Origin: Hyphomicrobiales bacterium
GTDB taxonomy: Bacteria > Pseudomonadota > Alphaproteobacteria > Rhizobiales > Rhodomicrobiaceae
Direction of reading: 5' to 3'
NCBI GenBank assembly: GCA_003153975.1
Contig: PMBZ01000030.1
Location: 365-38,447 of the forward strand
Length of the DNA: 38,083 nt
Below are positions 8,044 through 16,736 of this stretch, piece by piece. Each line of letters opens with the position of its first letter. Position 1 is the first letter of the stretch. Below the pieces are notes generated by a model that saw only the letters and a program-made list of their open reading frames with translations, did not search any database and had not been told where the DNA came from. The translations under genes and the position numbers were made by a program.

Positions 8044-10167
8044 ATGTCTCAGCAAGGCACAGCGAAAGCCGGGCATGGCGGCAGCGCCAGCAGCGGTAAT
8101 GGCGGCGGAACGGCCAGGGAAGACCTGGCTGCCGGGACCGTGCGCGAAAGTATTGCCGGGACGGACCCTTCGGCTGAGGATAGCCAATCCCCAATATTCG
8201 GCGACGGCCAGAGCGAAGCAGAGGCTCAACTTTATGCGCGCCTCGATTTGGTGAGCAATTATCAGCGTCCGAGCGGTTTCCCGCCGCTTGACGCATTGAA
8301 TGCCAGGCTGAACGAAGAGGCGTACCGGGACAGTCTGCTTTTTCCCCGTTCCGCGGAGGATTTGGCCTTTTCTCTCCCGGGCGATGACGATGTTTTGGAT
8401 CTGGACGGGGAACTGGCCGGCGAGCCCCACGGCGGCCTGTTGTGGATCGACCATCGTTTTACGGAACTCAAGCTCCTTCTTTCGCGGAGGGAAGAGGGCC
8501 AGCGCGAGCTTGAGCAGATCAAGGCAAGCCTAGGCGAAATTCTCGTTCGCCTCGAAAAGCTCGCGGCGGAAGTGCCAAGCGGCAAGGCTCTGGAATCCGT
8601 GGAAAGCAAGCTCGATACGTTGTCCGGCTCCGTCGAGGCGGCGCGGGAGCAATCCACCACCGATGCCAGCCGGATTTCGCGGGCCGCCGAGGAACTTCTC
8701 GCCGCCAGCGTCAGGTTTCAAGAAGTGCCCGCAAGGTTCGAGGCGGCCGCGCGCCGCACGGTGGAAGGCCTGGGGCAAACCGTGGCCGCTACAGCGTCGC
8801 GGGCGGCGATGATGACCGCGCATCATGTCGGCGCGCAGCAGAAGCCGGCCGTCGAAGCAGACACGGCGGAGCGACTGGAGGCCGAGCTGCGTGCACTGAA
8901 CCTGCAGTCGCGCGAGACCGGCGAGCGCACAGAGGCGGCACTCGATCGCGTCCATCACACGCTCAAGGATTTTCTCGGCCGGGACCCCGGTCCCCGCGCC
9001 GATGTCAACACACAACCTCCCAGAAAAAGAGCAGGCCTGCACGTGCCAATTTCCGGTAATTCCGCTGTCTACAAGCGCGGCGATACGGGCTTCGGCGCCG
9101 CCCCCGCAAGCGAGGCGCGGCTCGACACGCTTTTGAGGCGCGATCCACCGCCTTCCGATCCCGCCCTTTTCCAGGCACTGCGCGAGGCGGATCTGAAGTA
9201 CGGCCGGAAAACACAGCAAAATAGGCCGCAAACAGCCGGCGGGCGGCAGGCTTTCGCGGGTGCATACGCTCTCCTCGACGACGAGAAGACCGTGCCGCTT
9301 GGCGGCATAGCGGCGGTTGCGTTCATCTTGCTTCTGGTAAGTGCCGCACTGTTCTACCTTCACACTCAGGGCCGCATCGACGTACGTATTTCGGAAGTGC
9401 CCGCGGCAATCCAGCAACTGGCTCATGCGCCCGCGCAGCCGGCTCCGGCGGCGGTGGCATCCGCCGGCGTGAGGCAGAAGGGTCCCGCGTTATTGGCCGC
9501 CGCCGATGGCAGCAACGGCGTGCAAGCCGCTTCCCCCGCCGAGGAACTGGAGGCGCTCGAAGCCGCCGCGCGCCACGGCGACCGCGACGCGCAATTCCGC
9601 ATTGGCGTGCGCTTCCTGAACGATGGCGGCGTGGACGGCGGACCGTCGGCGGCCGCGCGCTGGTTCTCCAAGGCCGCGATGCAAGGGCATAACGAGGCTC
9701 AGTTCATGCTGGCGTCGATGCTTGAGCGCGGCGCGGGCGTTGAAAAGGACGAAGCGAAAGCCGTCGTGCTCTACCGGCAGGCTGCAAGTGCCGGGCATGT
9801 GCGGGCGATGCACAATCTTGGCGCCATGCTCTTGAAGAACGCCACGGCGCTGGCCTATCGCGAGGCGGCCTCGTGGTTCGGGCAGGCGGCGGCGAAGGGC
9901 TTTCCCGACAGCCAGTATAATCTTGCGCTGCTCTATGAACACGGGCTTGGCATCGAGCAGGATTTGTTCCGCGCCTATCAGTGGTATATCGAGGCAGCCA
10001 AGGCGGGGGTGAAAGAAGCGGCGGTGAAGGCCGAACAGCTCCGGCGCATGCTGCCTTCCGCGCAAAATGCCCCAAGCGGCGGGAAGGCCGGTCAATTCGG
10101 TTCCTGGCGGCCGGTCGTTGTAGACACAAAGAAAAACGCCAGCCTCCGCGGCGCCACCCGGGGCTGA
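8044..10167 (+). CDS. SEL1-like repeat membrane protein with long N-terminal, partly coiled-coil region (PodJ/localization-factor-like architecture)
   Basis: Heptad-rich N-terminal part; single TM VPLGGIAAVAFILLLVSAALFYL; C-terminal SEL1 repeats (AQFRIGVRFLNDGGVDGGPSAAARWFSKAAMQGHNEAQFMLASMLERGAGVEKDEAKAVVLYRQAASAGH...). Confidence 0.85.
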   Translation: MSQQGTAKAGHGGSASSGNGGGTAREDLAAGTVRESIAGTDPSAEDSQSPIFGDGQSEAEAQLYARLDLVSNYQRPSGFPPLDALNARLNEEAYRDSLLFPRSAEDLAFSLPGDDDVLDLDGELAGEPHGGLLWIDHRFTELKLLLSRREEGQRELEQIKASLGEILVRLEKLAAEVPSGKALESVESKLDTLSGSVEAAREQSTTDASRISRAAEELLAASVRFQEVPARFEAAARRTVEGLGQTVAATASRAAMMTAHHVGAQQKPAVEADTAERLEAELRALNLQSRETGERTEAALDRVHHTLKDFLGRDPGPRADVNTQPPRKRAGLHVPISGNSAVYKRGDTGFGAAPASEARLDTLLRRDPPPSDPALFQALREADLKYGRKTQQNRPQTAGGRQAFAGAYALLDDEKTVPLGGIAAVAFILLLVSAALFYLHTQGRIDVRISEVPAAIQQLAHAPAQPAPAAVASAGVRQKGPALLAAADGSNGVQAASPAEELEALEAAARHGDRDAQFRIGVRFLNDGGVDGGPSAAARWFSKAAMQGHNEAQFMLASMLERGAGVEKDEAKAVVLYRQAASAGHVRAMHNLGAMLLKNATALAYREAASWFGQAAAKGFPDSQYNLALLYEHGLGIEQDLFRAYQWYIEAAKAGVKEAAVKAEQLRRMLPSAQNAPSGGKAGQFGSWRPVVVDTKKNASLRGATRG

Positions 10168-10386
10168 GCGTCCTGGTGCGCCCTGCCTCTCAAGATCTGG
10201 CGGCTGCTTCGTTCCCGGACCATCGATCGTGCGCTGCCATTGAATTTGTCCCCGATCCTTGCCGGGATATGCCAGCCTGATCCGGTTCTACTTCACGGGC
10301 GATGAAGCCGCTGTAGCAGCGCACGTATGCCGGTGCGGCAAACGGGAGCACCGCGGGGTGTCCCCTCCACTTGGCTGGATGTACCG

Positions 10387-10878
10387 CTATTTTCCCTCGT
10401 AATAGGGATGCAGCTCCACCTCGGCCACAGCCACCGCGGCATTAAGGCCGGTCTGACCCTGGAGGCTGAGCGGCTGTAACGAGATGGTGTTGCCTGATCC
10501 GCCGGCCAATACATTCGCGCCGCCGCCGACAACCGCCGAGGCATCCGCCGCCACGCCGTAATACTTGCCCGCGAGTGCGCCGGCCCCAACGCGAGATGGC
10601 GCGAACACGGTCCAGGTCAGATACGCGTTGTTGGTAATGCCGAGATCGAGGCCGTATTTGTGGATCGAGCCTTCGTAGCGCTCGCCTTCGTCGCCTGGGC
10701 TCGCGCGGAACAGGCAGCGTAGCTCCCGCGTGGAACCGAAGATGAAGCTCGCTCCACCTTTCACGCCGCAGGTGAGCAGCCCTATCTCGACTCTTTCTCC
10801 CGCGATGGCGCCGGACGCGAATGTCACGCTTACCGCAGCGGTTGCGGCCGCCACGATCTTCAGTAGTCTTCCAGACAT
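10387..10878 (-). CDS. DUF992 domain-containing secreted protein
   Basis: Signal peptide then VEIGLLTCGVKGGASFIFGSTRELRCLFRASPGDEGERYEGSIHKYGLDLGIT; ATG at 10878 preceded by GGGAGGTGAAA. Confidence 0.88.
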   Translation of the reverse strand: MSGRLLKIVAAATAAVSVTFASGAIAGERVEIGLLTCGVKGGASFIFGSTRELRCLFRASPGDEGERYEGSIHKYGLDLGITNNAYLTWTVFAPSRVGAGALAGKYYGVAADASAVVGGGANVLAGGSGNTISLQPLSLQGQTGLNAAVAVAEVELHPYYEGK

Positions 10879-11002
10879 TTTCACCTCCCAGGCTCCCTCA
10901 TGTCCGGGATTCTCTTTAGCACCTTTTAAATAATAGGAAAACATAAGCTTGTACTCGGGATCGCCGGGTTCCTGCTATCTGGAGCTAGCAACCCCACCCC
11001 AG

Positions 11003-11145
11003 CTCTCCCCATGGGAGAGGGAGTCTCGCTGTGCGCGTTGAGAAGGCGTCCCCTCTCCCGTCCATATCCGCTAGCGGATATGGACACTTTTGAGTGGCAA
11101 GCTCGCCAAGGCAAGCTTGCGTGGGAGAGGGACGAGGTGAGGGGC
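11003..11145. repeat. Composite intergenic repeat with nested palindromes (REP-like)
   Basis: CTCTCCC-CAT-GGGAGAG (11003-11019); perfect 26-bp palindrome GTCCATATCCGCTAGCGGATATGGAC (11060-11085); GCAAGCTCGCC-AA-GGCAAGCTTGC (11097-11120); the last two flanked by CCCTCTCCC and GGGAGAGGG. Confidence 0.75.
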
Positions 11146-11158
11146 GTGACCGTAGAAT

Positions 11159-14100
11159 TTACTTCTCCGGCAACAGCTTGCCATCGTCCCGCAGCACGAT
11201 GTAGATCGCGGGGATGACGAGCACCGTCAGCAGTGTCGAGGAGGCGAGCCCGAACAGAAGCGAGATCGCCAGTCCCTGGAAGATCGGGTCGGCCAGGATC
11301 ACCGCCGCGCCGATCATGGCGGCAATCGCCGTCAGCAGGATCGGCTTGAACCGGATCGCGCCCGCCTCAAGCAGCACCTGACGCAAGGGCGTATCCGCGT
11401 CCCGCCGCTCGCGGATGAAGTCCACCAGCAGGATCGAGTTGCGCACGATGATGCCCGCCAGCGCGATGAAGCCGATCATCGAGGTCGCGGTGAACGGCGC
11501 GCCGAACATCCAGTGCCCCAGCATGATGCCGATCAGCGTGAGCGGTACCGGCGTCAGGATCACCAGCGGCAGCTTGAACGAGCCGAACTGCCCGACCACG
11601 ATGAAGTAGATGCCCAGGATGGCGATGGCGAAGGCCGCGCCCATGTCGCGGAAGGTGACGTAGGTCACTTCCCATTCGCCGTCCCAAAGCATCGTGGGCT
11701 TGGATTCGTCGTCCGGCTGTCCGTGCAGCGTGATCTGCGGCTTCTCGCCAGGCCCCCAGTTCGCTTTGTTTATGGCGTCGCGCACCGCGAGCATTCCATA
11801 GACTGGCGCTTCATAAGCGCCGGCAAGCTCCGCCGTCACCATTTCGGCGGGGCGGCTATTGTGCCGGAAGATCGGGAAGGAGGCCCGCTCCTTCGACAGG
11901 CTCACCACATCGCCCATTTCGACGATGGAGCGGTTGCCGGGGATGGCGTTGGCCGGCACCGGCGTGGAGAGCGTGTGCTGCGAGACCGAAAGCTCCTTCT
12001 TGGGCAGGGCGATGGCGATCTCGACCGGATGGCGGCCCTCGCCACGGTAGGAGTAGCCCACCGGCACGCCGGAGAGATAAGCCTGGATCGTGTCGTAGAC
12101 ATCGCGCTGCTCGACCTTGAAAAATTCGAGCTTGTCCTGGTCGATGGCGACGCGGAGCCGTTCGGCCGGCACGCCAAAGCTGTCATCCACATCCACAATG
12201 AACGGGATGCTTTCGAAGATTTTACGGAGCTTCGCCGCTGTTGCACGGCGTGCCTCTGGCGTGGGGCCATAAACCTCCGCCAGGAGCGTCGACAGCACTG
12301 GCGGTCCAGGCGGAACCTCGACCACCTTCAACGCCGTGCGCGGCGGCAGTTCAAGGCCCTTCAGCCGCTCGCGGACATCGAGCGCGATCTGATGGCTCGT
12401 GCGGCTGCGCTCCGCCTTGGGCGTGAGATTGAGCTGCAAATCGCCCTGCTCCGGGTTGCTGCGGAAGTAATAGTGGCGCACCAAGCCGTTGAAATTGAAC
12501 GGCGCGGCCGTGCCGGCGTAAGACTGGATCGTGGTCAGCTCCGGCAAGGTTTTGACGCGCCCGGCTACCGCCTGCAGGATGCGATCGGTTTCCTCAAGGG
12601 AGGAGCCCTTGGGTAAGTCGATCACAATCTGCATCTCCGACTTGTTGTCGAAGGGCAAGAGCTTCACCGTCACCGCCTTGAAATAGAAGAGCGTCAACGA
12701 CAGAAGCGTGGCGACGCCAACGCCGATGAGGAACCGCAGCGCCACTTTCCGCGTCCGCAGGATAGGCCGCGCGGCGGACAGGTAGGCGCGCGCGAGAAAA
12801 CCGCCGCCCTCGTCATGGTTGTGGCCGCCGGCGTCCGGCTTCACGAAGCGCACCATCAGCCAGGGCGTCACCATCACCGCCACGAAGAACGAGAAGATCA
12901 TGGCGGCCGACGCGTTGGCCGGGATCGGGCTCATATACGGCCCCATAAGCCCCGAGACGAACAGCATGGGCAAGAGCGCCACCACCACGGTGAGCGTGGC
13001 GATGATCGTTGGATTGCCCACCTCGGCCACGGCCTCGATCGCGGCCTGCACCCGGCTGCGTCCGTCGTGCATCGCCCAGTGCCGCGAGATGTTCTCGATC
13101 ACGACGATGGCATCGTCGACCAGGATGCCGATGGAGAAAATCAGCGCGAACAGGCTCACCCGGTTGATGGTGTAGCCCATGATCCACGAGGCGAAGAGTG
13201 TGAGCAGGATCGTGGTGGGGATCACGATCAAGACGACGGCGCCCTCGCGCCAGCCGATGGCGAACACGATCAGCGCCACGATGGAGACGGTCGCGAGGCC
13301 TAGGTGGAACAACAGCTCGTCGGCCTTGTCGCTCGCGGTCGCGCCATAGTTGCGCGTGACCTCCACGTTAATGTCGCTGGGAATCGAGTTCCCCCGCAGA
13401 AGGTCAAGCTTCTCGACGAGCTTGGCCGCGATATCGACCGCATTGGCGCCGGCCCGCTTGGCGATGGCGACGGTGACGGCCGGAACGCGGTTCAACTCCC
13501 CATCCGGGCCTTTGGAGAAGTTCCAGGACTGCAACTCCAGCGGCTTGCCACCCACCACGATGTTCGCCACGTCGCGCACGTAGACGGGGCGGCCGTCGCG
13601 GGTCGTAAGCAGCAGCAGGCCGATATCGGGGATGCCGTGCAGCGTCTGCCCGGCCACTACCGGCAGGGCGTGATCCCGGTCGCGGATTTCGCCCGCCACG
13701 AAGGAGCGGTTCGCCGATTTCACCTTGTCCACGAGCTGGGCCAGCGTGACGCCATACAGCGAAAGCTTTTCGGGATCGGGCTCGACGCGGATCTGATCGG
13801 GCGTGCCGCCAACAAGATAGGTAAGGCCCGCGTTATCGGCCTTGGCCAGCTCGATGCGCAGGTTCTCCGCCAGATGATAAAGCGCGTTCGGCGTCCATCG
13901 GTCCGCCGCTTCCGGCTTCGGCGACAGCGTTACCGATAGGATCGCCACGTCGTCGATGCCGCGGCCCACGATGAGCGGCTCGGGGATTCCAATGGGAATG
14001 CGGTCGAGATTGGCGCGGACCTTGTCGTGCACGCGCAGGATCGCTTCGTCCGCCTTGGTGCCCACAAGGAAGCGCGCCGTCACCAGCACCCGGTCGTCAT

Positions 14101-14407
14101 AGGTGGTGCTGTATACATGCTCGACGCCGTTGATCGCCTTGACAATGGTCTCAAGCGGCTCGGTCACAAGCCGGGCCGCATCCTGGGCCTTGAGCCCATC
14201 GGCGCGGACCTGGATGTCCACCATCGGCACCGAAATCTGCGGCTCCTCCTCGCGCGGCAGCATGACAAGCGCGATGCTGCCGAGCGCCAGGGCAGAAAGC
14301 AGGAGAAGGGGCGTCAGCTTGGAGGAGATGAACGCCTTGGTAAGGTTTCCGGAGATGCCGAGTTTCGGGGCGCTATCGCCGTTCGGGTTACTTGAGCGCG
14401 GCTTCAT
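11159..14407 (-). CDS. RND efflux transporter permease subunit (AcrB/HAE-like, 1082 aa)
   Basis: FISSKLTPLLLLSALALGSIALVMLPREEEPQISVPMVDIQV...; IGILVDDAIVVIENI; IALAGIIVRNSILLVDFI. Confidence 0.96.
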   Translation of the reverse strand: MKPRSSNPNGDSAPKLGISGNLTKAFISSKLTPLLLLSALALGSIALVMLPREEEPQISVPMVDIQVRADGLKAQDAARLVTEPLETIVKAINGVEHVYSTTYDDRVLVTARFLVGTKADEAILRVHDKVRANLDRIPIGIPEPLIVGRGIDDVAILSVTLSPKPEAADRWTPNALYHLAENLRIELAKADNAGLTYLVGGTPDQIRVEPDPEKLSLYGVTLAQLVDKVKSANRSFVAGEIRDRDHALPVVAGQTLHGIPDIGLLLLTTRDGRPVYVRDVANIVVGGKPLELQSWNFSKGPDGELNRVPAVTVAIAKRAGANAVDIAAKLVEKLDLLRGNSIPSDINVEVTRNYGATASDKADELLFHLGLATVSIVALIVFAIGWREGAVVLIVIPTTILLTLFASWIMGYTINRVSLFALIFSIGILVDDAIVVIENISRHWAMHDGRSRVQAAIEAVAEVGNPTIIATLTVVVALLPMLFVSGLMGPYMSPIPANASAAMIFSFFVAVMVTPWLMVRFVKPDAGGHNHDEGGGFLARAYLSAARPILRTRKVALRFLIGVGVATLLSLTLFYFKAVTVKLLPFDNKSEMQIVIDLPKGSSLEETDRILQAVAGRVKTLPELTTIQSYAGTAAPFNFNGLVRHYYFRSNPEQGDLQLNLTPKAERSRTSHQIALDVRERLKGLELPPRTALKVVEVPPGPPVLSTLLAEVYGPTPEARRATAAKLRKIFESIPFIVDVDDSFGVPAERLRVAIDQDKLEFFKVEQRDVYDTIQAYLSGVPVGYSYRGEGRHPVEIAIALPKKELSVSQHTLSTPVPANAIPGNRSIVEMGDVVSLSKERASFPIFRHNSRPAEMVTAELAGAYEAPVYGMLAVRDAINKANWGPGEKPQITLHGQPDDESKPTMLWDGEWEVTYVTFRDMGAAFAIAILGIYFIVVGQFGSFKLPLVILTPVPLTLIGIMLGHWMFGAPFTATSMIGFIALAGIIVRNSILLVDFIRERRDADTPLRQVLLEAGAIRFKPILLTAIAAMIGAAVILADPIFQGLAISLLFGLASSTLLTVLVIPAIYIVLRDDGKLLPEK

Positions 14408-15465
14408 GGCTTCACCAGCCTGTCGCCGGCCCTCAAGCCGCCGAGCACCTCGACAAAGTCCGAGCCTCCCTCCTCAAGCTGTGCGGGCTGGCCGAGTTGA
14501 ACCACGGTGTCGACGGTCTTGCCGTCCTTGCCTTGGAGCCGCGCATAGTCGAGGCCGAAATGCTTGAACAGATAGGCGCGCGGCACGGCGATGGTCTGCC
14601 GCTTGCCGCCCGAAATCCAGACGAGAACCCGCTCGCCCACGAAATATTTGCCAAGGCCATCGGCTTGCGCATCCGCGATAACGCGGCCGTCCTGCAGCTC
14701 GGGATAGACAAGGCTGATGATGCCCTTGCCGACGGGGGCATCGCCGCTGGCGGACATCTCCCGGCCGGCGACAACGACCGGATCGCCCGTCTTGATGAAG
14801 CGCGCGTGGCGCTCCGGCAGCTCAAGGCGCAGCACATAGGCGTTGGCCGCGATCTTGGCGATGGCCTCGCCCGGCATGACCACGGAGCCGGCAGTGACCG
14901 GAATGGCAAGAACCCGGCCATTCGCTGGCGCGAGCACGTCGCCTTCCTGAACCTGCTGGGTAATCACCTGGCGTTCGGCTTCGGCCGATTTGAGCGCGTT
15001 CGCTGCGACCTCGGACTGGGCGCGCGCCTCGTCGAGCTTGGCGCCGGCCGCGTAGCCCTTCTCGGCAAGCTGCTCCTGGCGTTGCCGCTCCGCGCGCGCG
15101 GTTTCGGCGCGCGACTTGAGCCCGACGATCTGCGCATCGAGCGCCCGCATCCGGAGCGCCAGCTTCTGGTCGGTGACCGTGGCGAGCACGTCGCCCATCT
15201 TCACCTCGGCGCCCTTGGTGATGGCGAGCGAGGCGACGGTGCCGCCGGTGCGCACGCGGGCATAGATCTCGTCGGTGCTGCGGACGGTGCCGAACACCGC
15301 CTTGAGATCGTCGACGCCGCGCTCCTCGACCAAGAACGTATCGGCAGCCGCGGCCATGGCTGGGGCGCCGGCCAGGATTAAAGCGGATAGCGCGCCGGCA
15401 ATCGCGTGGCGGCTAGTGGAAAGCAAGTGGATAGTGCGGGCACTTTTGGTCACGCCGGTCTCCAT
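14404..15465 (-). CDS. RND/HlyD-type periplasmic adaptor subunit
   Basis: VRTGGTVASLAITKGAEVKMGDVLATVTDQKL...coiled-coil...VLAPANGRVLAIPVTAGSVVMPGEAIAKIA; overlaps the permease start by 4 nt (translational coupling). Confidence 0.95.
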   Translation of the reverse strand: METGVTKSARTIHLLSTSRHAIAGALSALILAGAPAMAAAADTFLVEERGVDDLKAVFGTVRSTDEIYARVRTGGTVASLAITKGAEVKMGDVLATVTDQKLALRMRALDAQIVGLKSRAETARAERQRQEQLAEKGYAAGAKLDEARAQSEVAANALKSAEAERQVITQQVQEGDVLAPANGRVLAIPVTAGSVVMPGEAIAKIAANAYVLRLELPERHARFIKTGDPVVVAGREMSASGDAPVGKGIISLVYPELQDGRVIADAQADGLGKYFVGERVLVWISGGKRQTIAVPRAYLFKHFGLDYARLQGKDGKTVDTVVQLGQPAQLEEGGSDFVEVLGGLRAGDRLVKP

Positions 15466-15786
15466 TGGGGGGAAATTGTGGGCGAGATTAAACGGTTAGC
15501 AGGCTGCTGTCTGTGACTTTGTCACGCCTGCGATTTTTGAGGCTTGCGGCATTGCAAGCGCTGGAAAAAATAGGGGTTTAACCAAATGCAGGCCGCAGCA
15601 ATGCTCGGAGCTAAGCAGTCTGCCTTAGCCCCAGGAAGTATGTTGAGCAGCTTGCGCCATGGGACCGCCCGCGATGCCTTAAAGGGCCGCCTTATGAGCA
15701 TAAAGCGGAACGGCGGGAGGGATTCGAGTGACGCTCAAAGTGTCCCAATGCGGACTTTGCCTGAGCAGGACATCCGCGGTGCACAC

Positions 15787-16032
15787 TTAAGCGCGCGTAT
15801 TCCCAAGAAGTTCGGAGGCGATCTTGTCGCATGCCGACTCGTCGAACTCTTGCTTGAGGTCTTTCGTTTGCATCAAGCGGAGCTGATATTTCAAATTGTC
15901 TGGAGAATATTTTTGACCGACCATAACCTGAATTCTGAAAGCCAAATCCTGAAACACCGCCGGGCTTAAAGTAGCCGGAATGTGCCAATGCTCGCGCAAG
16001 ACTGCTTCTACTTTATCGGAATTAACCGCCAT
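15787..16032 (-). CDS. Hypothetical protein (81 aa)
   Basis: MAVNSDKVEAVLREHWHIPATLSPAVFQDLAFRIQVMVGQKYSPDNLKYQLRLMQTKDLKQEFDESACDKIASELLGNTRA; protein-like composition, co-directional with 16091..16531. Confidence 0.65.
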   Translation of the reverse strand: MAVNSDKVEAVLREHWHIPATLSPAVFQDLAFRIQVMVGQKYSPDNLKYQLRLMQTKDLKQEFDESACDKIASELLGNTRA

Positions 16033-16090
16033 CGCGGATGCCTCTCGGTTATTTAGTGTATGTTAAAGCAAAAGGGGGAAGTAACAAACG

Positions 16091-16531
16091 TCATTCCGCC
16101 CAGTTCACGCACCCGCCCGTCTCGCAGCGGCCCTTCATATGCCCATTGTGAGCCGCGATCGACAGGTGCAGCCGTCCCTTGCAGGCGGGGCATACGACAA
16201 TCTCGGCGTGGGAACGGCCTTGATGCTGAACCCGCCAAGGCGCGATGCCTGCCTTGACCGACTTCACCAAGCTTTCCCGGTCCTCGGCCGATTGCTTGTA
16301 CAGGGCAACTTCTTCGTCGGTTGGCGCCCTGAAATGCTCACAATGAAGACGCTGCCCAGGTTTTTCGCCGGGTCTGATGAAACACGGCAGTTGGTACATC
16401 CGGCGATATTCCGATCCGCCGTTGAGCACGGTGTAATCGATGCCGGATTCGCACGTCTGATGCCGGGCCATCGATCGAAAATGGACGCACCAATCGGGTG
16501 CAAAGCCAGAATCGCTGGCGGTTTTAGCCAT
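16091..16531 (-). CDS. Cysteine-rich, putative zinc-binding hypothetical protein
   Basis: MAKTASDSGFAPDWCVHFRSMARHQTCESGIDY...LPCFIRPG...HCEHFRAPT...VVCPACKGRLHLSIAAHNGHMKGRCETGGCVNWAE; C-terminal CxxC...CxxxxC pattern; GGAAGG upstream of ATG. Confidence 0.7.
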   Translation of the reverse strand: MAKTASDSGFAPDWCVHFRSMARHQTCESGIDYTVLNGGSEYRRMYQLPCFIRPGEKPGQRLHCEHFRAPTDEEVALYKQSAEDRESLVKSVKAGIAPWRVQHQGRSHAEIVVCPACKGRLHLSIAAHNGHMKGRCETGGCVNWAE

Positions 16532-16736
16532 TGGACGCCTTCCCTTCATATACCGCTAAGAGGTCGATCGGCGCCGCCACGGCAAACCGGCAGGCGCATT
16601 AACGCCCAAACCATCGGGTCCCGCAAGACATTGCTGGCGGGGAACGGCCTTTTTCCGTCTCGCCGGCCCACTTTGGATAGCAATTTGCTCCGTCTCCCTC
16701 GAAGGCGGGCGAAATGCGGCGAGAGGCCATCCGCCC

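Noticed and set aside
11513-12616. 367-aa + strand ORF antisense to the RND permease
   Set aside because: Shadow ORF from high-GC third-position bias of the true reverse-strand gene; His/Arg/Asp-rich composition and no recognisable domain.
14392-15381. 329-aa + strand ORF antisense to the RND adaptor
   Set aside because: Opposite-strand shadow of a well-supported HlyD-family gene.
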